5,554 nucleotides of DNA from Actinomycetota bacterium (lineage in GTDB: Bacteria; Desulfobacterota; Deferrimicrobia; Deferrimicrobiales; Deferrimicrobiaceae), in assembly GCA_016844415.1 (NCBI GenBank), contig JAENIX010000102.1, forward strand, positions 1-5,554. The letters run 5' to 3'. This document shows positions 1 through 5,554 of this stretch, piece after piece (within the stretch, counting starts at the first letter, position 1; each line of letters opens with the position of its first letter). The notes beneath the pieces are model-generated. The model made no database searches, was not told the origin of the DNA, and worked only from the letters and a program-made list of their open reading frames with translations. The position numbers were made by a program, and so were the translations under genes.

Positions 1-1583
1 TCGTTGAAGACGTTCGACGTCTCCCTGATGGCCCCCCTAAGATCCCCGGAAAGATACCTGATGAGTCCCGCCGTCCCCCCTTCCGCCAGCCCGATCGCCT
101 TCCTGACCGCCTGCCGGTCTATGCTGTACGCTTCGAGGACCGCGTATTCCGGGATCCCAAGGTGGACCAGCCGGTCCACGCGGCGGATCTTCTCCGCATC
201 ATCCTTCCCCCAATCCGCCTTCCGGACCTTTTCCCATAGCAGATCCTTTTCCCGTGAGCACGTGTCGGTCTCGCGGGAAGACGCCGCGTTCAACATCGCA
301 TACGGGTCGCGACCCGAGATCCTGACGGCGAACAGCGCATAAGGGCCCGCCCCCGGATCGCCGGCGATCGAGACGAACGCTTTCCGCGCCTCGTCCTCCC
401 TGCCCGCTTCGAAAAGGGCTTTCGCCCTCCAGTAGGAATGCCGCGCCTTTTCAACCGAGGAAAACCCGGTCTTCTCCCCCGCCTCGAACAGCCTGACCGC
501 CTCCGTGTACCGTTTCCGCCTGTAGTGTCCGAAGGCGTGACGGAAGATCGCCTCCTGGCGGATCGTCTCGTCCTTCGCTTCGCGCAGAGCGCCGAAGAGC
601 CCGGTCGCTGCCGCCTCGTCCCCTTCCTCTTCCGCGAGCCACGCCGCGAGGTACCTGGCGCGTTCCGCCGTACCGGGACGAACGCTTCCTTCCCGCGCGA
701 TCGCGAGAAACGCGGCCCGGGCCTCACCAAGCCTCCCCGCCTTCCAGTCGACCCTCGCCCGCAGGAACCTCACCTCGTTGCGGAACGCGGGCGGGGCTCC
801 GGGCGCCGCCTTGTCAAGCAGAGCCCTTGACCCCGAAGTGTCTCCCGACTTGCGGAGGAGTTCCGCGTAATCAAGCAGCACGGTGTAGTAATCCTCGGAC
901 GGAGGGAACTTCCGGAGCGCTTCAGCGTAGACATCCTTGGCCGCCTCGCTCTCCGCCGCGCGTGAGAGGGCTTTTCCGAACTTCCCGAAAAACGGGACAG
1001 GGAGCCCCCATTCATCCCACTTCCCCTCGGTCCGCCAGCTCCGGAGACGCTCCATGGACAGCAACGCCGCTTCCTGGGCGGTATAGGCCGAGAAGTTTTC
1101 GAGGTGCGCTTCCGCGGCGCCGGCCGAGGGGCCGCCTTCTTCGAGCAGGCGGGCCCCGACATACCCTTCCTCGGCCTTGTAGCCGTTGCCGGTCACCTTC
1201 CCGCGCGAGAATTCGAAGTAGCCACGGGCGGCCGGAAGGTCGTTGTCGACGACGGCGGCGTAGGCCAGCGCATGGGCAAGGTACGGAATCAGCGGGGACG
1301 CGGGGAATGCCCTGGAGAGGTTGTCCGACACCGATGCCGCCTCCGCACGGAGACCCTCCCTTGCAAGGGACAGGCCCGCGAAATAAAGCGCGTAGTCGCC
1401 GAGGTCGTACTCCGCTGAAGGGATGGCAAGGAACGAATTCCTCGCCTCGGCGTACTTCTCCTCGGAAAGGAGGCTCCACCCTTTAAGGAACGCTGTGTCG
1501 AACGGCGATGCGGCGGAAACCGGTCGCGTGGATGCGAGGAACAGGACAGGTAGAATCAGCGCGGCGTGGAGGGCCCGCGCCAT
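1..1583 (-). CDS. Soluble lytic murein transglycosylase (Slt-type), N-terminal part, cut by left edge
   Basis: The minus-strand frame is open from 1583 to the left edge (527 codons, no stop). It starts with a Sec-type signal peptide: MARALH, then hydrophobic AALILPVLFLA, with likely cleavage after PVSA (residue 24). The rest is alpha-helical, with TPR-like pairs such as DYAELLRKSGDTSGSRALL, RARVDWKAGRLGEARAAF and YWRAKALFEAGREDEARKAF (from residue 384), then GPYALFAVRISG. That order, ending in LIRYLSGDLRGAIRE, is how Slt70-family proteins run just before their SLT domain. The family cleaves the MurNAc-GlcNAc bond of periplasmic peptidoglycan, leaving 1,6-anhydroMurNAc ends. The catalytic glutamate (ES motif) is not in the window, so activity is inferred. 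The start is uncertain: in-frame ATG 1625 and TTG 1604 lie upstream, and only TTG has a strong ribosome site. A TPR protein without a catalytic domain is the main alternative. Confidence 0.8.
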   Translation of the reverse strand, partial: MARALHAALILPVLFLASTRPVSAASPFDTAFLKGWSLLSEEKYAEARNSFLAIPSAEYDLGDYALYFAGLSLAREGLRAEAASVSDNLSRAFPASPLIPYLAHALAYAAVVDNDLPAARGYFEFSRGKVTGNGYKAEEGYVGARLLEEGGPSAGAAEAHLENFSAYTAQEAALLSMERLRSWRTEGKWDEWGLPVPFFGKFGKALSRAAESEAAKDVYAEALRKFPPSEDYYTVLLDYAELLRKSGDTSGSRALLDKAAPGAPPAFRNEVRFLRARVDWKAGRLGEARAAFLAIAREGSVRPGTAERARYLAAWLAEEEGDEAAATGLFGALREAKDETIRQEAIFRHAFGHYRRKRYTEAVRLFEAGEKTGFSSVEKARHSYWRAKALFEAGREDEARKAFVSIAGDPGAGPYALFAVRISGRDPYAMLNAASSRETDTCSREKDLLWEKVRKADWGKDDAEKIRRVDRLVHLGIPEYAVLEAYSIDRQAVRKAIGLAEGGTAGLIRYLSGDLRGAIRETSNVFN

Positions 1584-1616
1584 GAACCGGCATTTTCGGG
1601 TCAAGCCCGTGTTGAT

Positions 1617-1622
1617 CCTCCT
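1617..1622 (-). promoter_or_regulatory. Strong Shine-Dalgarno AGGAGG for the transglycosylase gene
   Basis: The minus strand reads AGGAGG here. It lies 12 bases before an in-frame TTG (1604-1602), 33 bases before ATG 1583, and immediately inside ATG 1625. Only the TTG start uses this site with near-normal spacing, giving an n-region of LTRKCRFMAR before the same hydrophobic core. It argues for TTG over the more conventional ATG; the mature protein would be unchanged. Confidence 0.5.
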
Positions 1623-1637
1623 CATAATGGCATTGAT

Positions 1638-1668
1638 GATATTATCCCGATATGGACAGATATGTACA
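1638..1668. repeat. Phased GATAT repeats in the divergent promoter region
   Basis: GATAT occurs at 1638, 1649 and 1659, spaced 11 and 10 bases, about one helical turn. The last two copies are adjacent 10-base direct repeats, GATATGGACA (1649-1658) and GATATGTACA (1659-1668), with one mismatch. They overlap the spacer and -35 of the candidate minus-strand promoter and end at the plus-strand ribosome site. Same-face phasing suggests a regulator binding site, but chance in a short AT-rich stretch cannot be excluded. Confidence 0.35.
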
Positions 1669-1669
1669 A
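1641..1669 (-). promoter_or_regulatory. Candidate sigma-70 promoter for the transglycosylase gene
   Basis: On the minus strand, TTGTAC (1669-1664) is followed by exactly 17 bases and then GATAAT (1646-1641). The -10 matches TATAAT at five of six bases; the -35 matches TTGACA at only three. Transcription would start near 1634, giving a leader of about 30 bases to TTG 1604 or 51 to ATG 1583, and almost none to ATG 1625. Correct spacing in an AT-rich divergent gap supports it; the weak -35 lowers confidence. Confidence 0.4.
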
Positions 1670-1672
1670 GGA
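1668..1672 (+). promoter_or_regulatory. Ribosome binding site AAGGA of the TIM-barrel gene
   Basis: AAGGA ends 8 bases before ATG 1681 and 11 before the adjacent ATG 1684. The spacing favours 1681 as the start. The frame stays open upstream to 1423, but that part lies opposite the transglycosylase coding strand and has no comparable ribosome site. Confidence 0.6.
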
Positions 1673-1680
1673 ACGGGATC

Positions 1681-2529
1681 ATGATGAAGATTTCGCTTTC
1701 AACCCACCTGTTCACCTTCCATCCTCTCGATGAATCGATCGCCTCCCTCTTTCCGCGTTTCGGTTTCCCGCAGGCGGAACTCTGGGCGATGCCTCCGCAC
1801 TTCCCGTACGACGACCCCCGCGAGGCCGACCGGATCGCGGATCGGCTGGAGGCGAACGGCGTCAGGATCGCCAGCCTCCACTCTCCGCTCTATCCGGACG
1901 TCCGCACATACCGGGAGGACCGGTGGTTCTCCCTCTCGTCGGAAGAGGAGGAGCACCGGCATGCTTCGGTCGGCGCAACAGCCCGTGCGGCGGGCTGGCT
2001 CTCGCGCCGCGGAGGCGGGACGGTCGTATTGCATACCACGTTTCCCACCGAAAACTGGTACCCCCGGCGCTGGGCTGCGTTCCTTTCCTCGCTGAACGAA
2101 CTCCTGGCGCTTGTACCGGAAAACGTGCGGTTCGCCGTGGAGAACACCCCGTTGGGATCCGGACGCGCCGAGATCATTCTCGACATCGCGCATCGCTTCC
2201 CGGCCGATCGCGTCGGGGTCTGTCTGGACCTCGGGCACGCCAATATACAGGAGAACGTTCTCAACGCCATCCGGGCATGCGGCGACCGGCTGATCCACGT
2301 CCACGCCTCCGACAACCACGCCAGCCGGGACGACCACTTCGTTCCCGGGCGCGGCTCCGTTCCCTGGAACCTGGCCATCCCCGCCCTTCGGGAAGTCGGC
2401 TTCAAGGGCCCGTTCACGCTCGAGCTGCGCGATTACACCCGCGGGGACAACCCGCAATACGGAAGCTTCGATGAGATCCTTGCCGAGTGCCGCGACGCGC
2501 TCGCGCGAATCCTCGACGGAAGCGCGTGA
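1681..2529 (+). CDS. Sugar phosphate isomerase/epimerase-like TIM-barrel protein (AP endonuclease 2 superfamily)
   Basis: The 282-residue product has the usual length and motif order of the xylose-isomerase-like TIM-barrel superfamily. Visible strand-end motifs are SLHSPLYPD (H67), VVLHTTFPTE (H118), FAVENTP (E154), VGVCLDLGHAN (D183, H186), LIHVHASDNH (H206, H208, D211) and FTLELRD (E248). E154, D183, H208 and E248 match the spacing of the Glu-Asp-His-Glu divalent-metal site of D-tagatose 3-epimerase-type enzymes, so a metal-dependent isomerase or epimerase is likely. There is no signal peptide, so it should be cytoplasmic. The substrate cannot be read from sequence; members also include inosose dehydratases, hydroxypyruvate isomerases and endonuclease IV. 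It is the first gene of the operon, three bases ahead of a sugar kinase, which suggests a sugar or amino-sugar substrate (inference). Confidence 0.85.
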   Translation: MMKISLSTHLFTFHPLDESIASLFPRFGFPQAELWAMPPHFPYDDPREADRIADRLEANGVRIASLHSPLYPDVRTYREDRWFSLSSEEEEHRHASVGATARAAGWLSRRGGGTVVLHTTFPTENWYPRRWAAFLSSLNELLALVPENVRFAVENTPLGSGRAEIILDIAHRFPADRVGVCLDLGHANIQENVLNAIRACGDRLIHVHASDNHASRDDHFVPGRGSVPWNLAIPALREVGFKGPFTLELRDYTRGDNPQYGSFDEILAECRDALARILDGSA

Positions 2530-2532
2530 TCC

Positions 2533-3618
2533 ATGGCTCAAGCCGTGGACGAGCGGGTGGTGACGGCGGCCCTTTCCGCCCTCTTCCGCGCTCGAACGCA
2601 GCCGGTCCGCATCTCCGAGCTTGCCGGCGATGCGTCCACGCGCCGATATTTCCGAATCGCCCTTCCCGCGGGCGCACCGTTTCCCTCCCTCGTGCTTATG
2701 CTGTACCCGGACGAGATCGCTGCAGGGGAAGAGCTTCCGTTCGTCAACGTCCACAGGTACATGAAAGCAGCGGGCGTACCCGTCCCGGAAATCCACCACG
2801 CGGTTCCGGAGGCCAGGCTCATTTTCCTCGAGGACGCCGGCGACATCATGCTCGAAGGGGCGGTGCGGTCGGCGAAGTCTGCGGAAGAGTATCTCCCCCT
2901 GTACGAGGACTGCGTCGAAATACTCGTCCGCATCCAGCAGGAAGGGACCAAAGCGCTCGACGGTAAAGCCATGCCGTCCCGGCTGGCCTTCGACGTCAGG
3001 AAATTCTCCGAGGAGATCGATTTCTTTTTCGAGCACGCCGTCCGCGAATACGGGGAAATCCCCCTTTCCGACTCGGAGGAGAGGGCGATCGAAAACCTGT
3101 TCCTGCCGTTCCTGGAAGAGATGGCCGCCCTGCCTCGCGTCCTCTCGCACCGCGACTATCACAGCCGGAATGTCATGGTGCTGGACCCGACGCCGGGCGG
3201 ACGGCGCGGCCTGAGGATCCTCGACTTCCAGGACGCCCGGATGGGGAACGCCTTCTATGACCTGTGTTCCCTTCTTCGGGACTCCTACGCGACGCTTCCG
3301 GAAAAGGCGGTCGGCCACCTCTGCTATGCCTACCGCCACGCGTCTCCATCGGGACTCAAGCCGGCATTGGGGGATCCCGCCGCCTTCGAATACCGGCTCG
3401 ACGTTGCATCGCTCCAGAGAAACGTGAAAGCGATAGGGACGTTCGGCAACCAGGCGCGCAACCGTGGAAAGACATTTTACCTGCGGTTCATCCCTCCCAC
3501 GGTGGCGTATCTCGCGGCAAATTTCGATAGGAACCCGCGGATGCGACCCCTCGCGCGGAAACTTCTCCCCATCCTGTCGGCGCTCTCATCGAAAGCGAAA
3601 GGAGAGACCCCGCCATGA
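2533..3618 (+). CDS. amgK: AmgK-like sugar kinase (N-acetylmuramate/N-acetylglucosamine anomeric kinase family)
   Basis: The 361-residue product has the aminoglycoside phosphotransferase / protein-kinase-like fold. Near the N-terminus is GDASTRRYFR (32-41), the nucleotide-loop signature typical of AmgK. The catalytic loop is LSHRDYHSRN (D208 as base, N213), followed by ILDFQDAR (231 and 234 as metal-binding Asp), FYDLCSLLRDSY, and a C-terminal QRNVKAIGTFGNQ...YLRFIPP segment as in AmgK. AmgK phosphorylates the anomeric position of MurNAc or GlcNAc using ATP, in the cytosol, feeding the MurU nucleotidyltransferase. The next gene is a nucleotidyltransferase whose ATG overlaps this stop as ATGA, so the two are probably translationally coupled. 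The start has only a weak ribosome site (GGAAG, 2518-2522) and may rely on coupling to the upstream gene. Specificity for MurNAc rather than another sugar is inferred; homologues acting on other hexoses are possible. Confidence 0.8.
   Translation: MAQAVDERVVTAALSALFRARTQPVRISELAGDASTRRYFRIALPAGAPFPSLVLMLYPDEIAAGEELPFVNVHRYMKAAGVPVPEIHHAVPEARLIFLEDAGDIMLEGAVRSAKSAEEYLPLYEDCVEILVRIQQEGTKALDGKAMPSRLAFDVRKFSEEIDFFFEHAVREYGEIPLSDSEERAIENLFLPFLEEMAALPRVLSHRDYHSRNVMVLDPTPGGRRGLRILDFQDARMGNAFYDLCSLLRDSYATLPEKAVGHLCYAYRHASPSGLKPALGDPAAFEYRLDVASLQRNVKAIGTFGNQARNRGKTFYLRFIPPTVAYLAANFDRNPRMRPLARKLLPILSALSSKAKGETPP
3599..3606 (+). promoter_or_regulatory. Ribosome binding site within the kinase 3' end, for the nucleotidyltransferase
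   Basis: AAGGAGAG lies inside the last codons of the kinase gene and ends 8 bases before ATG 3615. This spacing favours 3615 over the second ATG at 3621 and supports coupled translation across the ATGA overlap. Confidence 0.65.
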
Positions 3619-4568
3619 ACATGAAGGGGATGATCCTTGCCGCGGGGCTCGGGACGCGACTGCGCCCCCTTTCCTACGAACTGCCGAAGCCGATCGTGCC
3701 GGTTCTGGGCCGTCCCCTTTGCTCCTACAACATGGAGTTCCTTTTCCAGGAAGGCGTCAAGACCTTCGTCATGAACCTTCACCGGCAGCCGAAAATGATC
3801 CAGCAACGGGTGGCGGGCTGGACGGGGAAAAAGATCCGGGTGGAGTACACGGTCGAGCCGGAGATCCTGGGTACCGGAGGCGGGATCTGGAACGCGAGTA
3901 ACTTCCTCAAGGACGGGACGTTCGTAACGGCGAACTCGGACGCCGTGGTGCGTTTCCCCTTCTCATCCGCGCTCGCCTATCACAGGGAGAAGAGGGCCCT
4001 CGTCACCCTGGTCCTGTTCCCCGACCCCGACAGGCGCCATACCCCGGTGTGGACCGACGGCGAGGGCAGGATAACCGGCATCGGGCCAACAGCGGGCGGC
4101 GACCGGTCCGGCTTCTACACGGGGTTTCAAATCGTCGAGCCCGCTCTGTTGCGGGAGATCCCGCCAGGCAGGCCGTCGTGCATCATCCGGGACACGTATG
4201 CGAGGCTCGCAGGCGGCGGCGCGCCGGTCTTCGGCTTCCACTCCTCCGGCTACTTCCGGGAATTCGGTTCCCCGGCGGACTACCTGAACGGGACGCTCGC
4301 ACTCCTTTCGGAGCGGCCAGTAGGAACGCAATCAAACCCGGTTGCGGGCGGGAATCCCATTGTTGCGCCCCCGGTCTACATCTCTCCGGGCGCGAGGATC
4401 GCGCCGGACGCAAGGATCGGCCCCGACGCGGTAATCGAGGAAGGCGCGGTCGTGGAGGAAGGCGCTTCCGTGGATCGGGCCATCCTCTGGCCGGGAGCAG
4501 TCCTGGGGGCGGGAAAAAGCATCACGCGGGCGATCCTTACGCCGCGCCGCTGCGTTCAGGTATCCTGA
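3615..4568 (+). CDS. Sugar-1-phosphate nucleotidyltransferase with left-handed beta-helix tail (MurU-like)
   Basis: The 317-residue product opens with MILAAGLGTRLRPLSYELPKP (from residue 6), the Rossmann signature of NDP-sugar pyrophosphorylases: G11-x-G13-T-R15 for the NTP and K25 for phosphate. EILGTGGGIWNA (83-94) and NSD (107-109) follow; D109 is the likely metal ligand. FYTGFQIV, and FREFGSPADYL near the end of the catalytic part, are also typical. From about residue 253, hexad repeats (PVYISPG, ARIAPD, ARIGPD, AVIEEG, AVVEEG) form a left-handed beta-helix, common in trimeric or larger pyrophosphorylases. The family joins a sugar-1-phosphate and an NTP, releasing pyrophosphate. Following an AmgK-like kinase, MurNAc-1-phosphate uridylyltransferase is the leading guess, but classical MurU is shorter (about 223 residues) and lacks the helix. 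Mannose-1-phosphate guanylyltransferase or another uridylyltransferase remain possible. No acyltransferase active site is visible in the short tail. Confidence 0.85.
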   Translation: MNMKGMILAAGLGTRLRPLSYELPKPIVPVLGRPLCSYNMEFLFQEGVKTFVMNLHRQPKMIQQRVAGWTGKKIRVEYTVEPEILGTGGGIWNASNFLKDGTFVTANSDAVVRFPFSSALAYHREKRALVTLVLFPDPDRRHTPVWTDGEGRITGIGPTAGGDRSGFYTGFQIVEPALLREIPPGRPSCIIRDTYARLAGGGAPVFGFHSSGYFREFGSPADYLNGTLALLSERPVGTQSNPVAGGNPIVAPPVYISPGARIAPDARIGPDAVIEEGAVVEEGASVDRAILWPGAVLGAGKSITRAILTPRRCVQVS

Positions 4569-4612
4569 AAACCTGTCGCGGCAGGGCTAGCCGTAACGAC
4601 GATTATTTCCAC

Positions 4613-4617
4613 GGAGG
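4613..4617 (+). promoter_or_regulatory. Ribosome binding site GGAGG of the aldo/keto reductase leader
   Basis: GGAGG ends 9 bases before ATG 4627, a near-ideal site that fixes the start of the Tat leader. The 58-base gap from the previous stop holds GGCTAGCC (an 8-base palindrome) but no hairpin followed by a T-run, so read-through from the operon is plausible. Confidence 0.65.
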
Positions 4618-4626
4618 AAGCAAGAG

Positions 4627-4791
4627 ATGGGGAAAGACAACGGTAACAGGGCTTCGGGCGCCGGCCCGGGATTTGCCATCGATCGCAGGGGCGCCCTCCG
4701 GCTTCTCGCCGCAGCGGCCGCGATCGCAGCGAATCCGTCCATCCGCGGGGCGGAGGCGATCGCCTCCGTACCATCGGCGTGGGAGCGATGA
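4627..4791 (+). CDS. Tat signal leader fragment of the aldo/keto reductase (54 aa)
   Basis: This short frame encodes 54 residues. A polar n-region (MGKDNGNRASGAGPG) precedes a twin-arginine motif, DRRGALRLL (R20, R21), then an alanine-rich hydrophobic stretch (LLAAAAAIAA) and a likely cleavage site near RGAEA (residues 40-44). This is a Tat signal, which would export a folded, cofactor-loaded enzyme. It ends in SVPSAWER and a TGA that overlaps the next ATG as ATGA. On its own it has no enzyme attached. It has a strong ribosome site (GGAGG, 4613-4617), so it is probably translated. Confidence 0.55.
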   Translation: MGKDNGNRASGAGPGFAIDRRGALRLLAAAAAIAANPSIRGAEAIASVPSAWER

Positions 4792-5554
4792 TCACGAGAG
4801 AGGCGGATGTCATCCGGTACGCCGTCGACCGCGGCGCAAACTACGTCGACACCGCGGACTGTTACATGGGGGGAGAGAACGAGCGTATCGTCGGGCGTGC
4901 CCTGAAGGGGGTCCGCGGCAAGGTTATACTGGCTTCGAAAGTCCACATCGCCCCGGTGGACCGGATGATCCAGTCCGTTGAAAAAAGCCTCAAATCCCTG
5001 AACACAGACGTCATCGACATCATGCAGCTCCACGGGATCAGCACCGAGGGGGAGGTCACCGACGGGAACGCACGCGAAGCTCTCCGGAAACTTGTCGACC
5101 AGGGGAAGATCCGCGTGCCGGGCGTGACGACGCACAGCGGACAGGAAGTGGTAATAAGAGCGGTGATGAAGCACGGATTCTACAAGACAGTACTCGTCGC
5201 GTACAACTTCCGCACCGATGCCGGGGTGAAGGCGACACTGCGCAAGCTCCTTTCAGTCGGGACCGGTATTTCGGCCGCGATCAGCGACGCCGGGACCGCG
5301 GGGGTCGGGGTCATCGCGATGAAGACCCAGGCGGGAGGATATCCGGTGGAAGGAGGAGCGTTAAGCCCGCACCAGGCCGCGCTCGCATGGGTCCTCGAAA
5401 ATCCCGGCGTCGCCACGACTATCCCGAGCATGGTCAGCTTCGCCCAGGTCGACGAAAACCTTTCCGCCGGCGGGAAGCGGCTCGGCAAGGACGGGAGGGA
5501 AGCTTTGGAGCGGTACTCCATGGCGATAGGAGACCGGCACTGCGGGCTCTGCGG
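4788..5554 (+). CDS. Aldo/keto reductase body with start of C-terminal Fe-S cluster motif, cut by right edge
   Basis: Read from ATG 4788, the 255 visible residues carry the AKR (beta/alpha)8-barrel signatures. These are NYVDTADCYMGGENERIVGRAL (D21 and Y26 of the catalytic tetrad), VILASKVH (K51), DVIDIMQLHG (H82), then LVDQGKIRVPGVTTHS, GVGVIAMKTQAGGY and LSPHQAALAWVLENP. The last codons read RHCGLC (5535-5552), the first cysteine pair of the CxxCxxxCP ferredoxin-like tail of the Fe-S aldo/keto reductase subfamily; the rest lies outside. The family reduces carbonyls with NAD(P)H; the substrate is unknown. Missing are the Tat leader and the N-terminal hairpin plus first barrel strand (IGVGAM is only partly kept). 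GGGAGC lies three bases before the ATG, too close to be a good ribosome site, so translation would depend on reinitiation at the ATGA overlap. The stretch LLSVGTGIS (about 5248-5274) looks like extra residues before the GVGVIAMKT strand, judged by eye. Confidence 0.7.
   Translation, partial: MITREADVIRYAVDRGANYVDTADCYMGGENERIVGRALKGVRGKVILASKVHIAPVDRMIQSVEKSLKSLNTDVIDIMQLHGISTEGEVTDGNAREALRKLVDQGKIRVPGVTTHSGQEVVIRAVMKHGFYKTVLVAYNFRTDAGVKATLRKLLSVGTGISAAISDAGTAGVGVIAMKTQAGGYPVEGGALSPHQAALAWVLENPGVATTIPSMVSFAQVDENLSAGGKRLGKDGREALERYSMAIGDRHCGLC

Larger units (their letters stand above)
4627..5554 (+). pseudogene. Tat-exported Fe-S aldo/keto reductase gene with broken frame, cut by right edge
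   Basis: Leader and enzyme body are in different frames. The leader is read from ATG 4627 and meets TGA at 4789-4791. The conserved aldo/keto reductase sequence continues in the -1 frame from about 4767 (RTIGVGAMITREADVIRYAV). Homologues normally place a hairpin segment of the type R-x-LG-x-TG-x-x-VS between the leader and IGVG; it is absent in all frames. The simplest reading is a deletion of 3n+1 bases (about 37) near 4768-4772, which removed that hairpin and shifted the frame. The remaining 255 visible codons are free of stops and keep the catalytic residues, so the lesion is recent, is a sequence or assembly error, or is tolerated. The next two entries describe the separate frames. Confidence 0.6.

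Noticed and set aside
827..1486. Plus-strand open frame of about 219 codons opposite the transglycosylase
   Set aside because: Its product is rich in Arg and Pro with no domain features, and the minus strand there encodes a coherent signal-peptide and TPR-like protein.
1628..1645. Possible sigma-54 promoter starting TGGCAT
   Set aside because: The required GC element about ten bases after GG is absent (AT is found there).
1423..1680. Upstream extension of the TIM-barrel reading frame
   Set aside because: It lies opposite the transglycosylase N-terminus and divergent promoter; the family motifs and the AAGGA ribosome site place the start at 1681.
1699..3339. A 546-codon open frame on the minus strand opposite the isomerase and kinase genes
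   Set aside because: It spans two well-supported genes and their junction, shows no recognisable motif, and is the kind of antisense open frame that GC-rich codon bias creates.
4569..4626. Possible rho-independent terminator after the nucleotidyltransferase
   Set aside because: Only an 8-base palindrome (GGCTAGCC) and a loose GTCG/CGAC pairing are present, with no following T-run.
4049..4981. Plus-strand open frame crossing the nucleotidyltransferase end and aldo/keto reductase start
   Set aside because: It is Arg/Gly/Pro-rich, out of frame with both genes, and carries no family motif.

Overview
The window is GC-rich, gene-dense bacterial DNA. The tight operon, SD-type ribosome sites, a Slt-type transglycosylase, an AmgK/MurU-like pair and a Tat-dependent Fe-S aldo/keto reductase fit a Gram-negative, deltaproteobacterial (Desulfuromonadota-like) genome. 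That assignment is inference from gene style, not from a marker gene.

Layout. Positions 1-1583 (minus strand) hold the N-terminal two thirds or so of an exported, helical-repeat soluble lytic murein transglycosylase; its catalytic end lies beyond the left edge. Positions 1584-1680 are a short, relatively AT-rich divergent control region with a candidate minus-strand promoter and phased GATAT repeats. Positions 1681-4568 (plus strand) are three tightly packed genes: a xylose-isomerase-like TIM-barrel sugar isomerase/epimerase, an AmgK-like sugar kinase of the aminoglycoside phosphotransferase fold, and a nucleotidyltransferase with an added left-handed beta-helix tail. After a 58-base gap, positions 4627-5554 carry an aldo/keto reductase with a Tat signal. 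Its reading frame is broken between the signal and the barrel, and it runs off the right edge at the start of its Fe-S cysteine cluster.

How the genes may work together. In Pseudomonas the kinase AmgK and the nucleotidyltransferase MurU turn free N-acetylmuramic acid into UDP-MurNAc, bypassing de novo synthesis and fosfomycin. Here a similar kinase-nucleotidyltransferase pair is divergent from a peptidoglycan-cleaving enzyme, so the locus reads as a possible cell-wall turnover and salvage unit. The TIM-barrel enzyme would be an unassigned extra step. The two points most worth checking are the broken aldo/keto reductase, whose upstream stop and downstream start overlap as ATGA, and the repeat-bearing divergent promoter. 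No tRNA, rRNA, CRISPR array, insertion sequence or convincing terminator was seen.
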